64,000 nt of DNA from positions 7,051,001 through 7,115,000 of the forward strand of contig JAQPZY010001685.1 of NCBI GenBank assembly GCA_029931535.1, read 5' to 3'. The translations under genes were made by a program, and so were the position numbers. Positions within the stretch are counted from its first letter, which is position 1. The number at the start of each line of letters is the position of its first letter. The notes under the pieces were generated by a model, which ran no database searches, was not told the DNA's origin, and was given only the letters and a program-made list of their open reading frames with translations. This stretch comes from Margaritifera margaritifera (taxonomy: Eukaryota > Mollusca > Bivalvia > Unionida > Margaritiferidae). Shown in pieces: positions 21,001-33,215 of this stretch.

Positions 21001-23939
21001 GGAACAAGGAAGCAAGAAAGATACTCACGTACTTCATATGAACAATAAAAGTGATCTCGGAAATCCAAACAAGCTGTTACTGGAAACACCAGTGGAAGGA
21101 CCTGCTTCAATCAAAGAGACTTTGGCAGATTCTGCCATGGCAGGGTCCTCTTCAGACCAGTATTTAAGGTTGGACAGTTGCCCAAATGTTTCACCAGATA
21201 GTGGTATACAGTCCCTGGCTGGGTCACCTGCAGGGAATGAGTCGCCATACTCAGCGAATTGTGTTGTAGGGGAACATCTCCTTAGTGCTGAAAAAGTGCT
21301 TCCATCAGCAGATGAATCGCATGTGTCTGGTGGGGAGTCACATTCCTCAGATTCAGAGAAGACTAATCAAAACTCAGTGAAAACATCATCAGACTCCAAT
21401 AGACTTTCTTCAGCAAAAGCGTCATCAACTAGTGAAAGGACAAGTTCACAGTCAGTAATGACAACCTTAGATCAGACTGTCTGCGCATCCAGTAACAGTG
21501 CATCTCCTTCTAAAGGAGTGCCTGTGTCTGTGATAACATCAACAGCCAGCTTAGCTAGCAAAGAAAAGCAGAAATCTCAGTCACCAACCAAATCTAGTCC
21601 ACAGTCCAACGACAAGGTATTCCCTGATGCTCATCCACAAACAAACAATTTTCATTCAAATGAAAGTTTACCCTGCAGAGTCATAGACAAGCCAGGTGAA
21701 CAAGTAGTGCAGTCGGCTTCACCTAGCAAGAAAAAACATAGAGCCAAATTTTTACATGAATACAAACGGAGCACACTGCTACAGCAGGGTAGATTACCAA
21801 CAGAGGAGGAAAAGGAACAAAGACTAGAAGACAAGTTTGCCTATCTTGAAAGATCTGTTGATACTCTCCAATCAGAGAATGTTGGCAAAGATCTCACTGG
21901 CAGCTTTGGTGCTCTAGATGAAAAATCAAGTGAAAAGGTTAATCAGCAGGATGAGGCACGGAATAAAAAGTCAAAAGGTGAGACACAAATTGTAGCTTCT
22001 GCAGAACAGAAGTGTGAACAGACTGATAAAACCAAGGCTAAATCTGGAAAAAGGAGAGGTAGGCCACCAAAAAGGATTCAGGAAGGAAAGGATTTGGATC
22101 AGACAGAGTCTACAGACTCTGCAAGAAATGTAGACACAGAACAACCTGGTCTGGATGAGAATGAAACATGCGCAACTGATCAAACAGAAAGTCCAGTTGA
22201 TCTTGATCATACCAAAGATGAGGAGCAAGAAAGCAATGAACTTCCTGTGTCCAAAGAGCCATTTGTTAAACCACAGGATGATGCAGGGGTTGCATTTGTA
22301 CACGAGTCTGTACAGATTAACCACCACACAGCAGTGGTTGCCACTGAAATCGAAAGTACATATATGCAAGATATTGCCAAAAGAAAGCCTGGCAGACCAA
22401 AGGGTTCAAAGAATAAATATCCAAGTCGTAGAGAATGGATATTTATGCTGAATGCCAGGAGGCAAGAAGAATATGTCTCAAAAGAAGAGACAGATCACAT
22501 CTCAATGGAAGAAGACAGAAATAAAAATTCTCATCAGAGTTATGAAACTTTGGATAATGAAGGCAAAGGAAATGAAGTAATGGTCCATAGGGGTCCAGGA
22601 AGACCTAAAGGATCTGGAAAGAAGAATAAAGAGGATTTGCATGCCACAGACATTAAATTGTCTCCAGAGAACAGATCCAGTAAAGATAAAGATTCTAGCC
22701 TTGAAAATAAATCCCCTTCAATTTCATCCATGATGCAATGGAGGGAAAGTCGTGAACAGATTCGACTTGACCAGTTTGAAGAGAAAAAAAGGAAGCCAGG
22801 TCGCCCGAGGAAACACCCAGTCACAGATGTTACAAAGGCAAAAGTTGGAAGAAAGAAAGGGAGGCGTGGTTTACATTTGAAAAATCGAAAAGGCATTAAA
22901 GGCAATTTTACTGATGTGAACATTGAAGATTTTTCTTCCCTTATTCAAAGTGTTAAAGATTCAATTGACTCTCAGTTCCATTCTAGTACCACTGAAGAGC
23001 CTGAGTTGAATCCTTTGAGAGCTTATGGTGTTGAAGATCTTGATCAAATGGGGACTTCCCTTTCAACAATGTCACCCAAGAAACAAGATTACAGAGCTCC
23101 AAAACCCATTCTTAAAATTCGAAAACCAAAACTGCATGTAATGATGAGAAGAGACAAAAGGAAGAAAAGAAAGAAGTCTCGAACAAAATCATCTGTGGAT
23201 GTTTCAGATCAAAGAACTCATGAGGCAACATTTGACTTGTACATGCCAAGTCTCGCAGAATCAAATTTGTACAATGTGGAAGAATATCCCCCAACTTACA
23301 GTGCTGTTGATTCAGATACAAGTGGTGCTGGTAGCAGTTCAGCATCACATAGGCATGAATCATACAGACATCACAAGCAATCAAAAAAGAAAAAGAGGTT
23401 ACTATACTTCCGATCAAAGCACAAAAATATAATTGATCCTGTGTTCCTTGCTGAATTGGATTACTTTGTTAATCAGTTCAAAGGTCTTTCAATATCTCCT
23501 CCAGGAGCAACTTACCTCAAAGTACGCCCCGGTGAAGTCCCACTGCCAAGCATATTTCGACTGACCCGAATCAATGTGAAAAAGAAAAAGAAGGAAAAAA
23601 TAGTCGTTTTCGAGAAAGCAAGGAGGTTTAAAACTAGCAAGGGTTATGAAATTTTTGAAGTGGCAAATCGTGAGAGGATGAAGGTATCTCATCCTAAACA
23701 TTATTCTGATGATGATGAGGAGGATATGTCATTTTTATCCTCTGACAATTTGTTCCCTGGTCAACATTGCAATCTTCCACCCAAAAAGAGACATCGATTG
23801 TTTGCTGTAGGCCCAGAAGATGGCTCACCCTTAGGTTTTGGTCGGCCAGGATTGGAAATGTCTTCCAAACCACCAGAGAAAAGAAAACCAGGGAGACCAA
23901 AGAAGAACACTGTTATGGAATTATTGCCATTTTCCACAG
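18095..23939 (+). CDS. ASH1L: ASH1L orthologue, giant N-terminal exon
   Basis: 5,845 nt with no stop, acceptor TTTTTAG|GTA, donor ACAG|GTAATT (GT at 23940), end phase 1. It encodes residues of about 167-2114 of the joined protein. The sequence is mostly disordered, Ser/Lys/Glu-rich, with eight GRP AT-hook cores near 19337, 20610, 20950, 22055, 22388, 22592, 22794 and 23887, plus several GRK/GRR variants. AT-hooks bind the minor groove of AT-rich DNA. The best identity evidence is near 23382-23560 (residues about 1930-1988): a Lys-rich run, then DPVFLAELDYFV and LPSIFRL. Vertebrate ASH1L has a matching DPxFIAELEEL and LPTIFRIN block after a Lys/Arg run. A more ordered, charged helical-looking stretch sits at 18860-19060. 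ASH1L dimethylates H3K36 through AWS-SET domains, which are not in this window. The exon size matches the giant exon of vertebrate ASH1L. Confidence 0.85.
23382..23560 (+). other. ASH1L: Conserved ASH1L block (basic run, DPVFLAEL, LPSIFRL)
   Basis: Inside the giant exon, a basic KKKKR run is followed by DPVFLAELDYFV and, about 40 residues on, LPSIFRL. From memory of the human protein, the equivalent order is a Lys-rich run, DPDFIAELEELI and LPTIFRIN. This is the clearest island of conservation in an otherwise fast-evolving N-terminus and carries the gene assignment. Confidence 0.75.
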
Positions 23940-23994
23940 GTAATTCAAGGTTTTTGGATCAGATCCTCCATGTCATTTAATTGATTTTTAACTC

Positions 23995-25035
23995 TACTGG
24001 TTATAGACCAGGAGAACTTTATGGAATGGCCTGTTATCCATCCATCTGTTAGCACAAGTTTGTTATCACTACTTCTCATAAACTACTTAGAGGATTGCCA
24101 TGAAACTACATACAGAAATGCATCCCAAGGTCTAGTTATTCCTAAATGATAATAGTTTTGCATGGACACCCAAATATGCCCACCACAGTGGCTATCTCAG
24201 AAATCTTTTTATTGCTACTCCGGATTGGATGGTATATCAACATGGTGTTTTCACTAAAAGACTTCCTATGATGTCTAGTTGGTCGTAAAGGAAAATGGTG
24301 CTGATCTGACATCCAATATGGCCACCACAGTAGCCATCTTGAAAGTCTTGTTATTGCTATTCCTCTTGAACGGAAAGTCATATCAACATGAGGTTTTCAC
24401 CAGAAGACTAATTATGATATCTAGTTTGTTCTGAATAAAATGGTGCCTATATTATCTCAAATATGGCAGCCATCTTGAAAATAATCTTTTTGCTACTCTT
24501 TCTAAATGGGAAATCATATTGGCATGGGGTTTTCACCAGAAGAATTTTTGTGGTGTCTGGTTGGTCCTGAATGAAAATTATGCCAATCTGACATCCAGTA
24601 TAACTGCCATCTTAAAAATCTTGTTATAGTTACTCTGTCAGAATTGATGGTGATATTGACATAGGGTTTTCACCAACATACTTCTTATGATACAAGTTGG
24701 TCTTAATGAAAATGGTTCCCTGCAGACATCGAATATGGCTGCCGCAATGAACATACTGAAAATCTTGTCACAAATGCTCTGGATGATCATATTGGCATGG
24801 GGTTTTATCTGAAAGTTTTCTAATGGTGACTAGTTTGTCTTAAATGAAAATGGTGCCAATCTTACTTCCAATATGGCCACCACAGCAACTAATTTGAAAA
24901 TCTTGTTGCTCAAGAATATCAGAGATGGTTTCAACACTCCGCAGTTGAAGAGAAGAAGTGGTTTTATCTTGAATTCCTAGAAATTTTTTTTGGCCAGTAA
25001 AGTGTCAGTTCCCTTGAGGTACTCTTGTTTTTTAA
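23995..25035 (+). mobile_element. H-family tandem-repeat element, copy H2
   Basis: A head segment (ACTGGTTATAGACCAGGAGA and the 'gttagcacaagtttgttatc' phrase) is followed by about six units of 130-150 bp carrying 'ccaatatggc', 'ttgaaaatcttg', 'tcaacatggggttttcac' and 'agttggtcctaaatgaaa' variants. The end near 25009-25025 has an imperfect version of the terminal palindrome (AGTTCCCTTGAGGTACT), then CTTGTTTTTT. It is nearly complete and inserted about 55 bp past the giant-exon donor. Confidence 0.65.
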
Positions 25036-26189
25036 ACATGACAGCATTACTGTCAAGGTTGCACTCTCAGAAAATTTGCTTCAAGGTTTTGGTTCATGTT
25101 TTTTATTTGCTTGTATTTTCCAAACCCCTTGATACATTGTTTCAGCAAGGATGTGCCCTTGCATGGTTTGTGCAAAATCAACATCAGGTCCGACAAAAAA
25201 TAATTTGTAATGTGCCAAAAGTGGCACATTTTTTTCCCTTGAATCTTTAAATTAACAAAAGCCATCAAGTCATGCTTTCCATTTGCACTGGTTGCTATAT
25301 GGTACCTGCGTTATTTATAGGTCAGTTGTAAGCAGTGATAACAGCTGATGTGGCTCAGACTATGTGTTTTTCCCCCAGTCTCCTAATTCCATATAAGACA
25401 AAACTTCGGATTATCTGGAAATAATCAGTATATCCCATAATATTTCTTGGTTGAGAGAATAAGATCTGCATGCTACTGAATTATAATGGTCTTGATGAAA
25501 TACAAAATAATTCTAGTAACATACTGAGGTAACTTCCACTCCTGTTTTAACATTTTTTTACTAAAAGAAAAATATGTACTCTCAGTGATTTTAGTAAGTC
25601 CATGCTTTCAGTCACACGATATAACCTTGATATAGCATCAGTTATCATTTGTAAAGAGAATGAAATTTCACTAAGAGGTTAAGAAGTTGATATGGAATGA
25701 CAGATAACTGATTTCTTCACCCCAGTATCATGCTGAGATTGTGAAAGCAATAAAAGTGACTGCAGATACGAGGACTCTAATGAACAAGCTGGTAAAACCC
25801 ACAGAAGCTGAGACAAAAGTCAGACAGAAAGTGAAACTTCTGACAAAGAATTGGATTATTAAATGGCAGAAACCAAAGAAGAAGAAACATTATTACACCT
25901 TCAAGAAATCACCTGAAAGCTGAAAATTCACAAAGACTGATAACTAAAATATTGGAGGGATATACAATTGTAGACTTGGATTTCTCCCATGTTGTTAGTG
26001 TATGGTCAGAGGCATCAAAGAGGAGGGTCATAAAGTAAAGAAGGTTGTTTGTTTGGTTTTTATGCAAATAACATTTTTTTAAAAGAAAAGACTATTAGAT
26101 TTCATTTTAATACGAGGTTGTCCTGTTATGATTACACCATTGGCCCACTTTTTCAGAAGAATGGGGCCAATTGGCCCTTTCTTTCTCAG
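25036..26189. other. Intron 2 DNA, one stray 166-bp-array unit
   Basis: One diverged unit related to the array at 26230-27110 lies at about 25065-25170. The rest has no recognisable gene or repeat. A Lys-rich short frame at 25741-25923 has no splice sites or homology that I can support. Confidence 0.4.
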
Positions 26190-27110
26190 ACCTGTCTGAA
26201 ACACTGTTGATATATTCTCATCATTATTTGGCATAAATCATTATGAAACTAAGACAGTTCCTTCTACGATATGCTCACTCACCCGGATCACCTTGGACTC
26301 AAGGTCACAGTCATAGAAATCTGTGTTAAGCATTAGGTTACAGTTTCTTCATTTGCTTATATTTCCTAAACCCCTTGATGGATTTTTCTTCATACTTGTG
26401 ATGAATCATTATGAAACTAAAACAATTAATTCTGTGACATATGCACTTGCCTCTTTGACCTTGGGGTCAAGGTCACAGCCAGAGAAAATTTGTGTTATGG
26501 TTTTGGTTAAAGTTGTCGTATTTGCTTATAGATCCTAAACAGCTTGATGGATTTTTTCATGCTTGGGGTGAATCATTATGAAGCTACGACTATTCTTTTT
26601 GCAACATAATCACTCTTCCCTTTGACCTTGGGATCAAGTCACAGTCTGAGAAAATTAACTGTAAGGTTCTGGCTGTATTTCCTTTGCTTATATTTCCTAC
26701 TTGTACAATTTTTCAAATAGTAGTACATGTACTTGGAATGAATTATGAAGCAAAGACAATTACTGCTATGACACGCATGCTTGCCCCTTTGATCTTAGGG
26801 TCAGGGTTACATAGAAAATGTGTATTGTGGCATTGGTTAAAATTTAACATTTGTGTGCATTTTCTAAATCCCTTGATTGATTTATTTGTACTTGGGGTGA
26901 ATGATTATGAAGCCAAGACAATTCATTCTGTGACATGCTCACTCTCACCTTTGACCTTGGGGTCAAAGTGAAAGTCATAAAATTTGTGTTAAGGTTTTGG
27001 TTGAATATTTTTCATTTGCTTATATTTCCTCAACCCCATGATGGGTTTTCTTCATACTTGGGAGAATCATTATGAAACTAAGACAATTCTGCGCCATGCT
27101 GTCTTGACAC
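26190..27110 (+). repeat. 166-bp degenerate tandem array
   Basis: Units recur about every 162-168 bp (near 26238, 26406, 26573, 26740, 26901 and 27066). Each has 'tcattatgaaactaagacaatt', broken by substitutions, then TTTGACCTTGGGGTCAAGGT and 'atttgcttatatttcctaa'. The palindromic TGACCT-AGGTCA phrase is repeated in most units. There is no coding potential. Confidence 0.75.
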
Positions 27111-27596
27111 GTTTTAGGTACACACAAAAAAATGTTTGTTTCCTATTGCACTGGTTTTAAATTAGAGTAGGCCGGTATTTGGGTTTTAAAAATTTTTTTT
27201 TTAACATTATATATAAATCAAATAATATTTCAAGCGCTTCAAAGTACTGGGTAAAACCAGCTCAATTAGATGCACAAATCAATTACGACAATGTGATTTT
27301 TTTTATTTTAAAAAAAAAATATTGGGTTGGGGGTGGGGTGGGAAAAAGTGCTGGGGTTGGCAACAAGAAACAGGGACGGTTGGCCGACTGGAAACACACA
27401 CACTTTTTTTATTTGGCTTGTAGCAATGATTTTATTCTGGGCTCAACATTGGTATTAAAATTTGAGGGGTGTAAGGGTGGTGGTGGTGGAATATGCAGTA
27501 AAAAGTATTGTGAATAGTGATGGCAAGCCATTGCACTGCTGTCTTATTGACAATGGTATCTAACAGTATTTCTTGTAATATATATATATTCAGTTT

Positions 27597-27740
27597 TAAA
27601 ATGAGATGTAGCTGTTTTAACAATCAACATGCCTGCCTTGACAATTATCTTGAAATCTTGTTAATGCTATGCCTTCTAAATGGCTGGACTTGTTGACATG
27701 GTATTTTCATAAAAGCATTCCCAACAGCATATAATTGTTC
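27597..27740 (+). mobile_element. H-family fragment H3
   Basis: About one unit with 'cttgaaatcttg', 'ttgacatggtattttca' and flanks unrelated to the family. It is truncated at both ends. Confidence 0.45.
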
Positions 27741-28028
27741 TTGTCACTCATAAATGGTGATGAAAAAGTTATATTTACTTTTTTTTATTGAAAAAACTTT
27801 AAACATGCAGTAGTCCTCTCCAGTACAGTCATAGAAAGTTCAACCATTCTCACTCAGATGCCCACTCAGAACCAGCCCACGTCCTCACCTACCTGTCTAC
27901 TAAACCCCTGGGTGGGGGAGATTGTGACCTTTAATGATCTGAGTGGCAGTGTTGCACCTAGGATCCCAAGAGCGAGAGACATTGTGTCCCCCACACAATA
28001 TTTCAAAGGGACAAAAAATACTACATAG

Positions 28029-29686
28029 CAAGGCTCAAAATTAATACTAATCTGCTATCCCACAGTTAGTGATTTTGCTGAAGGATTACTAAAACCCAGA
28101 TGTCACTAATCCATTGGAGCAGTGAAAATTACCACTGGTCGCTGTTGCAACAGTTGAGAAATGGTTGTGAGTTTATTGTGTTAATTGAGTATCTACAAAC
28201 ATCCTGCACTTGACGAGGTACAGTAAATGCTGACAGCACAAAATGGTTAGGTGTTAAACCACTCTTTCACTCATCAAGTAAATTAGTGTGATTATCATGA
28301 TTCTTGTCAAAGCAATCTTCATACAGTTGGAACTAGGTATCATGCTAGTATTGACCAATTGGAATCGGTTGCATTCATCGACTCAACGAATAATCCAGAA
28401 AAATTATAACTGACAGTGTGTTTTAATATTGCTGTTGATAAAACGTTCAGTGCATTGCATCGTATCAATTGTAAAAATTTTTGGAAGTATTTGCAAGGTG
28501 TGCAGCCACCACTGAAGCAGCAGAAATTAGATGATGACAAGAGAGAGCATGTGATCACAAATATGAACAAAGAAAGCAAGATCATAAATATGAACAAGAG
28601 AAGGGACTAAAAAAGTACCAGAAATCCTGGGAAAATTAGCACAAATGGATGCAGTATGACCCAGGAGGGGCTGTGATGTTGTGCACTTTCTGCACTTAGT
28701 ATTCGGAGAAATACGAAAGTGCGCTGGGTACTTCATTGACAAATCTTGTTGGTGAAATACAGTTGTTATTGTTTTGAATTGATGTTAAACAAGTTTGGGG
28801 ACATATTTTAGAAATTGTCCAGGAATGGCTGTTTTTGTAATTTCTGTGCAATGGTAATGCATAAATGATCAAATAAGCACGGAATATTCAAATTTGGTGA
28901 CATCGAAATTCATCCATTAACTCATTAACCCCTGGAGATTCTTTTCATTTTCGCCTGAAATGGGGGTAGGAAACGCATTTTTGGGGTTACTTCTGAATGT
29001 AGCAAAACACATCTGCTTAAGAAAGTTTTTCGTTTAGCCGGATACTTAGGTGTATCAGAAACATTGTTTTTGATTGGCTATTACGCTCGCGCATGTGCAG
29101 AAGGGTAAAAGTTGGACTTCTGTTTTTTTTTTTTTTTTTTTTTTTTTTTCGTATTGGATCCCCGATTTTTGTGTCCTGGCCCCTTTTTACTCCAAATATC
29201 AAACTTATCCTACTTTTTGCAAAGGTTCATCTGTCTGTGTGCAGTTCGGATCGGTCTGCTTTAGATCTAAGGCCAAAAAGTCTAAAATCCGGACACAAAC
29301 TCCTGTTCTGGAACTGGCAATTTTTTACCTAAAAAAATCGGGTCTCAAAAACTGCATTTTTTCGCTGTATTTTTTAATGCGAGTAGAAAGTCAACATTAT
29401 TTGGTATCATTGTAGAGCTACATCTGTCTACTTTCCTGAAATACCATCCACTTTAGTGTATCCTAAATGATGTTCACGTTACAGAGCTTGGAAGTAGGGT
29501 ACAACCTCAGGATGTGTAAACGTGGCGCCAGGGGTTAATGAGTTAATGAATGAAAATGTTGAATTAGAAACTGAACTGGCTTCTGTTTGAATTTAGCAGG
29601 ATCAGTGAGATTTATGCCGGATCAGCAAAAATTAATTTTGGTGATCCTGTGGGTTAGTGAAAAAAAATCCTGATTTTGAAACCCTG
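28029..29686 (+). mobile_element. hAT-like element E2 (TTF-type zinc-finger family), non-autonomous
   Basis: The ends are CAAGGCTCAAAATTA on the left and, on the right, the reverse complement of CAGGGTTTCAAAATCA. W2 supplies the empty site. At about 28590-28700 the + strand reads a broken KKYQKSWEN, HKWMQYDPGGAVMLCTFC. That resembles the TTF-type zinc-finger N-terminus of ZNF862-like hAT transposases. The catalytic region is absent. A 622-bp piggyBac-type MITE is nested at 28921-29542. A related right end lies in inverse orientation at 40382-40515. Confidence 0.65.
28921..29542. mobile_element. piggyBac-type MITE with TTAA duplication
   Basis: Perfect 15-bp inverted ends CTCATTAACCCCTGG (28921-28935 and 29528-29542) are flanked by TTAA at 28917-28920 and 29543-29546. 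TTAA duplication is diagnostic of piggyBac-type transposition. It is 622 bp, carries a run of 27 T at 29123-29149 and has no transposase. Confidence 0.8.
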
Positions 29687-31433
29687 TATAGTACCTAATG
29701 CACTAACTAGTTGTGGTTAAAAAAAAATGAGATGATCCTATTTGCTTTCACAGTTTTGCTACTTTAACTTTCGTCTGCACTGCACTATCATCTTTTCCTT
29801 AAACGCTTACTGTTATAAACATTTTATCAGGTGCTCATGTAACATATAAAGACATTTACATGTTTGAATATCTGGTTCACCTGAAAAGAACTGGACAATG
29901 GAATTTTCCTTTCTTGATCTTGTTCTCATTTAACTTGAGTGTTCACTCCTTATCTACCAACATTTATTATAATAATTCCTTTGTTTTCTGATTTTTTTTT
30001 TCTTTTTGAAAACTAATAATTCATTCAGTACCAAATTGTCAAAAATGTTGCATTAAAATGGAAGTCAGCTGCCATCTTAAAGTTTTTTTATTGCCATCAG
30101 CAACTTTGAGATTTCATAAAACATATACTTAGCACACAATACATTGGTCATTTGACATATAAATTGACCGGTATTTTTTCATAGCCTTTGAAATATGAAC
30201 TTCTGAAAGCTGTTTAAACATGAACTTCTTGATTCAAATATAAAACATCAAAATATGAGGTTAAAAAATAATAAAAAGATTTTTTTAAAATGACAAAACA
30301 ATGCTTTAATTGTATGTGATTTTAATCATTCTTTTTCGTTAAAAAATAAGGCAATATTTTGAATCCTTTTTGTAATGATAAATCTCTCCCATTGAAACTT
30401 TTTTGTATGAAAATGTAAAGGATTTGATGAAAAATGCAAAGTTCTATGTACAAAAAAATAGGCATTTAATTTATTATGATTTTTAATGGATAGATGGTAA
30501 ACTAAAAATCAAAGGTTATTAACAATTTTATGAATTACAGTTAACGTAAAATAGTAGGTAGCAAATTTTAATATCAATCATAGCTTACTCTGTTGCTATT
30601 GCGTAGCTAATCTATTTCCATAGGGTTGACTGGAAAGTTCTAGTGAATAGAACTCCCATTGTAAACCCCACAGCATTGCACATGTGTAACCCACAATTCC
30701 TCATTCTTTTTCCTGTCGTCATTTTGATGAAGACTGTTAGAAATTGCCTTCACTGTCGAGTCTCATTGCAATTTGTGCTCTATCCTTACGTTTATCGTAA
30801 ATTACAGGTGGTATTTACCCTTGACCATTATTATTCCTTGTCTGGAAAAATCAGCTCTCTTGAGAGTTTTGTCAATATTGGTACCCAAAAAACTTCCTTT
30901 TCGTAAAATCTTGGTTAGTTGGTTATTTCCCCTTAACATTTTGTTGGGGAATTAATTATTGGCTTTGAGAATTCTGTTTTGTATTCTTGCTCGGGTATGT
31001 AAATTTAATTTTGCTATCCCTGCTGCCGGCCAGTTAGTTTTCTTTTGTTTGTTTTTAACTCATGAAAGCATCGGAATTTAATTTCCCATTAATCTGCAGT
31101 TACAACCATTATCTTGTTTTCAGCGCCTCTTTTTTTTACAGCAATGTCTACACGGGGTTTGGACGTGTGGCCACAGGAAAAACCCCTGGGACACACCCCC
31201 AACCTGTCTTTCTTGCACGGACTGCAAGAGGACAGACGGTTGTCCCGTTTGCAGTCTATGGTTCAACAAGGTGTGGGACCTTGCCGAATGTAGAAGAACC
31301 TATAAGCAGGGCTCGAAATTAGCGGTAGTCCGCTAGCCCGAGGCTAGTAGATTTCCTGTCGGACTAGTAACTTTCATAATGTAATAGTCCGGTGGGCTAG
31401 TAAGTTTCGGTTATCAACAGTCAGCGTTTGTTT

Positions 31434-33055
31434 ACGCCTCTCCCTAATAAAGACTTGACTTCAGCAGATGTTCTGTAGAATCAAGGCAGTGACCATTGTA
31501 AACACAGTCATAAAATATTAGCATCAGAAGATAAAGTAAATTTCTGCCTCGGAAAGGTGCTTTTCTATAATAAGAAGCCATCTGATTTTGCGCATTTCGC
31601 TTAACAGCGCCAATTATGGTCCTGTCATTAACAGCGGAAGTTTCGTAATTGATCCTTCTGATAACGAATGAAATGAAAAATGACGTGGAAATAGTCAAAT
31701 GTTAGTTCTTAAGAGATTTTTATTTCCAACAAATTTATGGCATTCTACAACTTTATATGCGGAAAGTTATTCAGATTTAAAATCTCTCCCCTCAACCATA
31801 AATAAAAACAATTTTGTTTCTTGTGTTTCTTTTGGATCATCTGATTGCAACGCACGCTGTTATAGAGGTGCTGAACTTCACTAAATTAGACATGGATAGT
31901 GAAGCGATCGTACTTTTGTTTTACTTATTTCTTTTTCTCTTCATTTTTCTATTGCACATTATATATAATATATAAAATTGAGAATAACCTGTTTTAAAGC
32001 ATCTCTATCTTTCTCTCCCACATGCACGGATACAACATGGAATCCAAATCATAAGTTCGGTAAGAGTTTACGTATTCCCTGATTGCCAAGCTTTCTGCAG
32101 TTAGCGACCTCATCGTTCACACCAAGTCATAAGGATGTGTCTTCCGTGAAAGATTTTTAATGATTCTGATAATGTTTAGAAAATTTGTTCACCAAAGTTA
32201 ACATTTAAAAAGTAACGCTAGAATGCTTATTAATTATAACCAAATTTTACTTTTTCAGTGCATGATACGATGACATTTTTAGGAAATATTCAGAAAATAT
32301 TAAAATTTGACCATTTATAAATCTACACATACATAAATTTGGAAAAGTTCATAAAAGTAAGAAAATTAATACGAAAACTGTGTTAGACGTAGCGTCATGG
32401 AGCAAAAAGCACGAACGAATATTCCCACCATTGGGCGCAAACTCCTGACCTTGTGTTCCAGAGTCAAGTACGTTTGCGTGTGTGTGCGTGCTGGTATGAC
32501 GCTTTATCCACTCGACCACATTAACAAACTACAAAGTGGTATACCACACACAGAAACACGACAAAAACTATTCAAAGAAATTAGTTTGTATGTTTGTTTG
32601 TTTAATTTTTTTTTTTTTTTGGCTCGCTAACCAAACGCTTAAACAGTCACAAACGGGAAACTGCATATTTTACATTTGCATCTAAATAATTATAAGAATT
32701 AGATCAATGTTACGATTACGTTACTGACACATCATTTCCATATAACTACTTTTTTCTATGATGATAAAAATAGTTTTTATATTTTTCCCTTACAAGAACG
32801 AATGAATACATTGAGGTCAGATTAATTAAGAACAATTACCAAACTTCCGCTGTTAATGATGAGACCATAATTGGAGCTGTTAAGTACAACGCGCCGAGTC
32901 AGATGGCTTCGTTTGATAGGAACGCACCTTTTCCAAGCTGAAACTAACATTACCGTCTGATGCAAATATTTTATAACAGTGTTTACAATGGCCACTGCTT
33001 TGATCCTGCAGAACATCCACTGAAGTCAAGTCTTTACTAGGGAGAGGCCATTTAA
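31434..33055. repeat. 225-bp inverted repeat pair inside E1
   Basis: 31434-31660 and 32825-33055 are reverse complements with some divergence, including the phrase AAGTCAAGTCTTTA and GGGAGAGG at the outer edge. They bound about 1.6 kb. They could be long TIRs of an element nested in E1, or a foldback made by rearrangement. No transposase lies between. Confidence 0.65.
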
Positions 33056-33215
33056 TTTTAAGGGGGGGGGGGGCAGAAGCACATGCTTTGAAACATGTTT
33101 CTTGCTCTGATTTTGTTATATAAAGGACACTGTGCCATTCCTTTCTTTACTTTAAATAATCTGCATCAGCTATGCTGTAACATCTCGTATTTTAAAACGA
33201 GGCACAGTTCCCTCC

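Larger units (their letters stand above)
27947..30050 (+). mobile_element. TIR element W1, split by hAT-like E2
   Basis: The left part (27947-28028) begins CAGTGTTGCACCTAGGATCC, matching the intact W2 left end at 53442. The right part (29687 to about 30000) matches W2 from about 53540 to 53860. W2 is continuous across the join, so E2 (28029-29686) inserted into W1. The right TIR of W1 is decayed. No transposase is visible. Confidence 0.65.

Noticed and set aside
25741..25923. Lys-rich 60-codon frame in intron 2 as an extra ASH1L exon
   Set aside because: No acceptor/donor pair with phase 1 to phase 1 that would fit between the exons at 23939 and 57416.
16983..27110. Regularly spaced arrays as possible CRISPR
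   Set aside because: Units are degenerate along their whole length with no identical repeats separated by unique spacers, and the DNA is eukaryotic.
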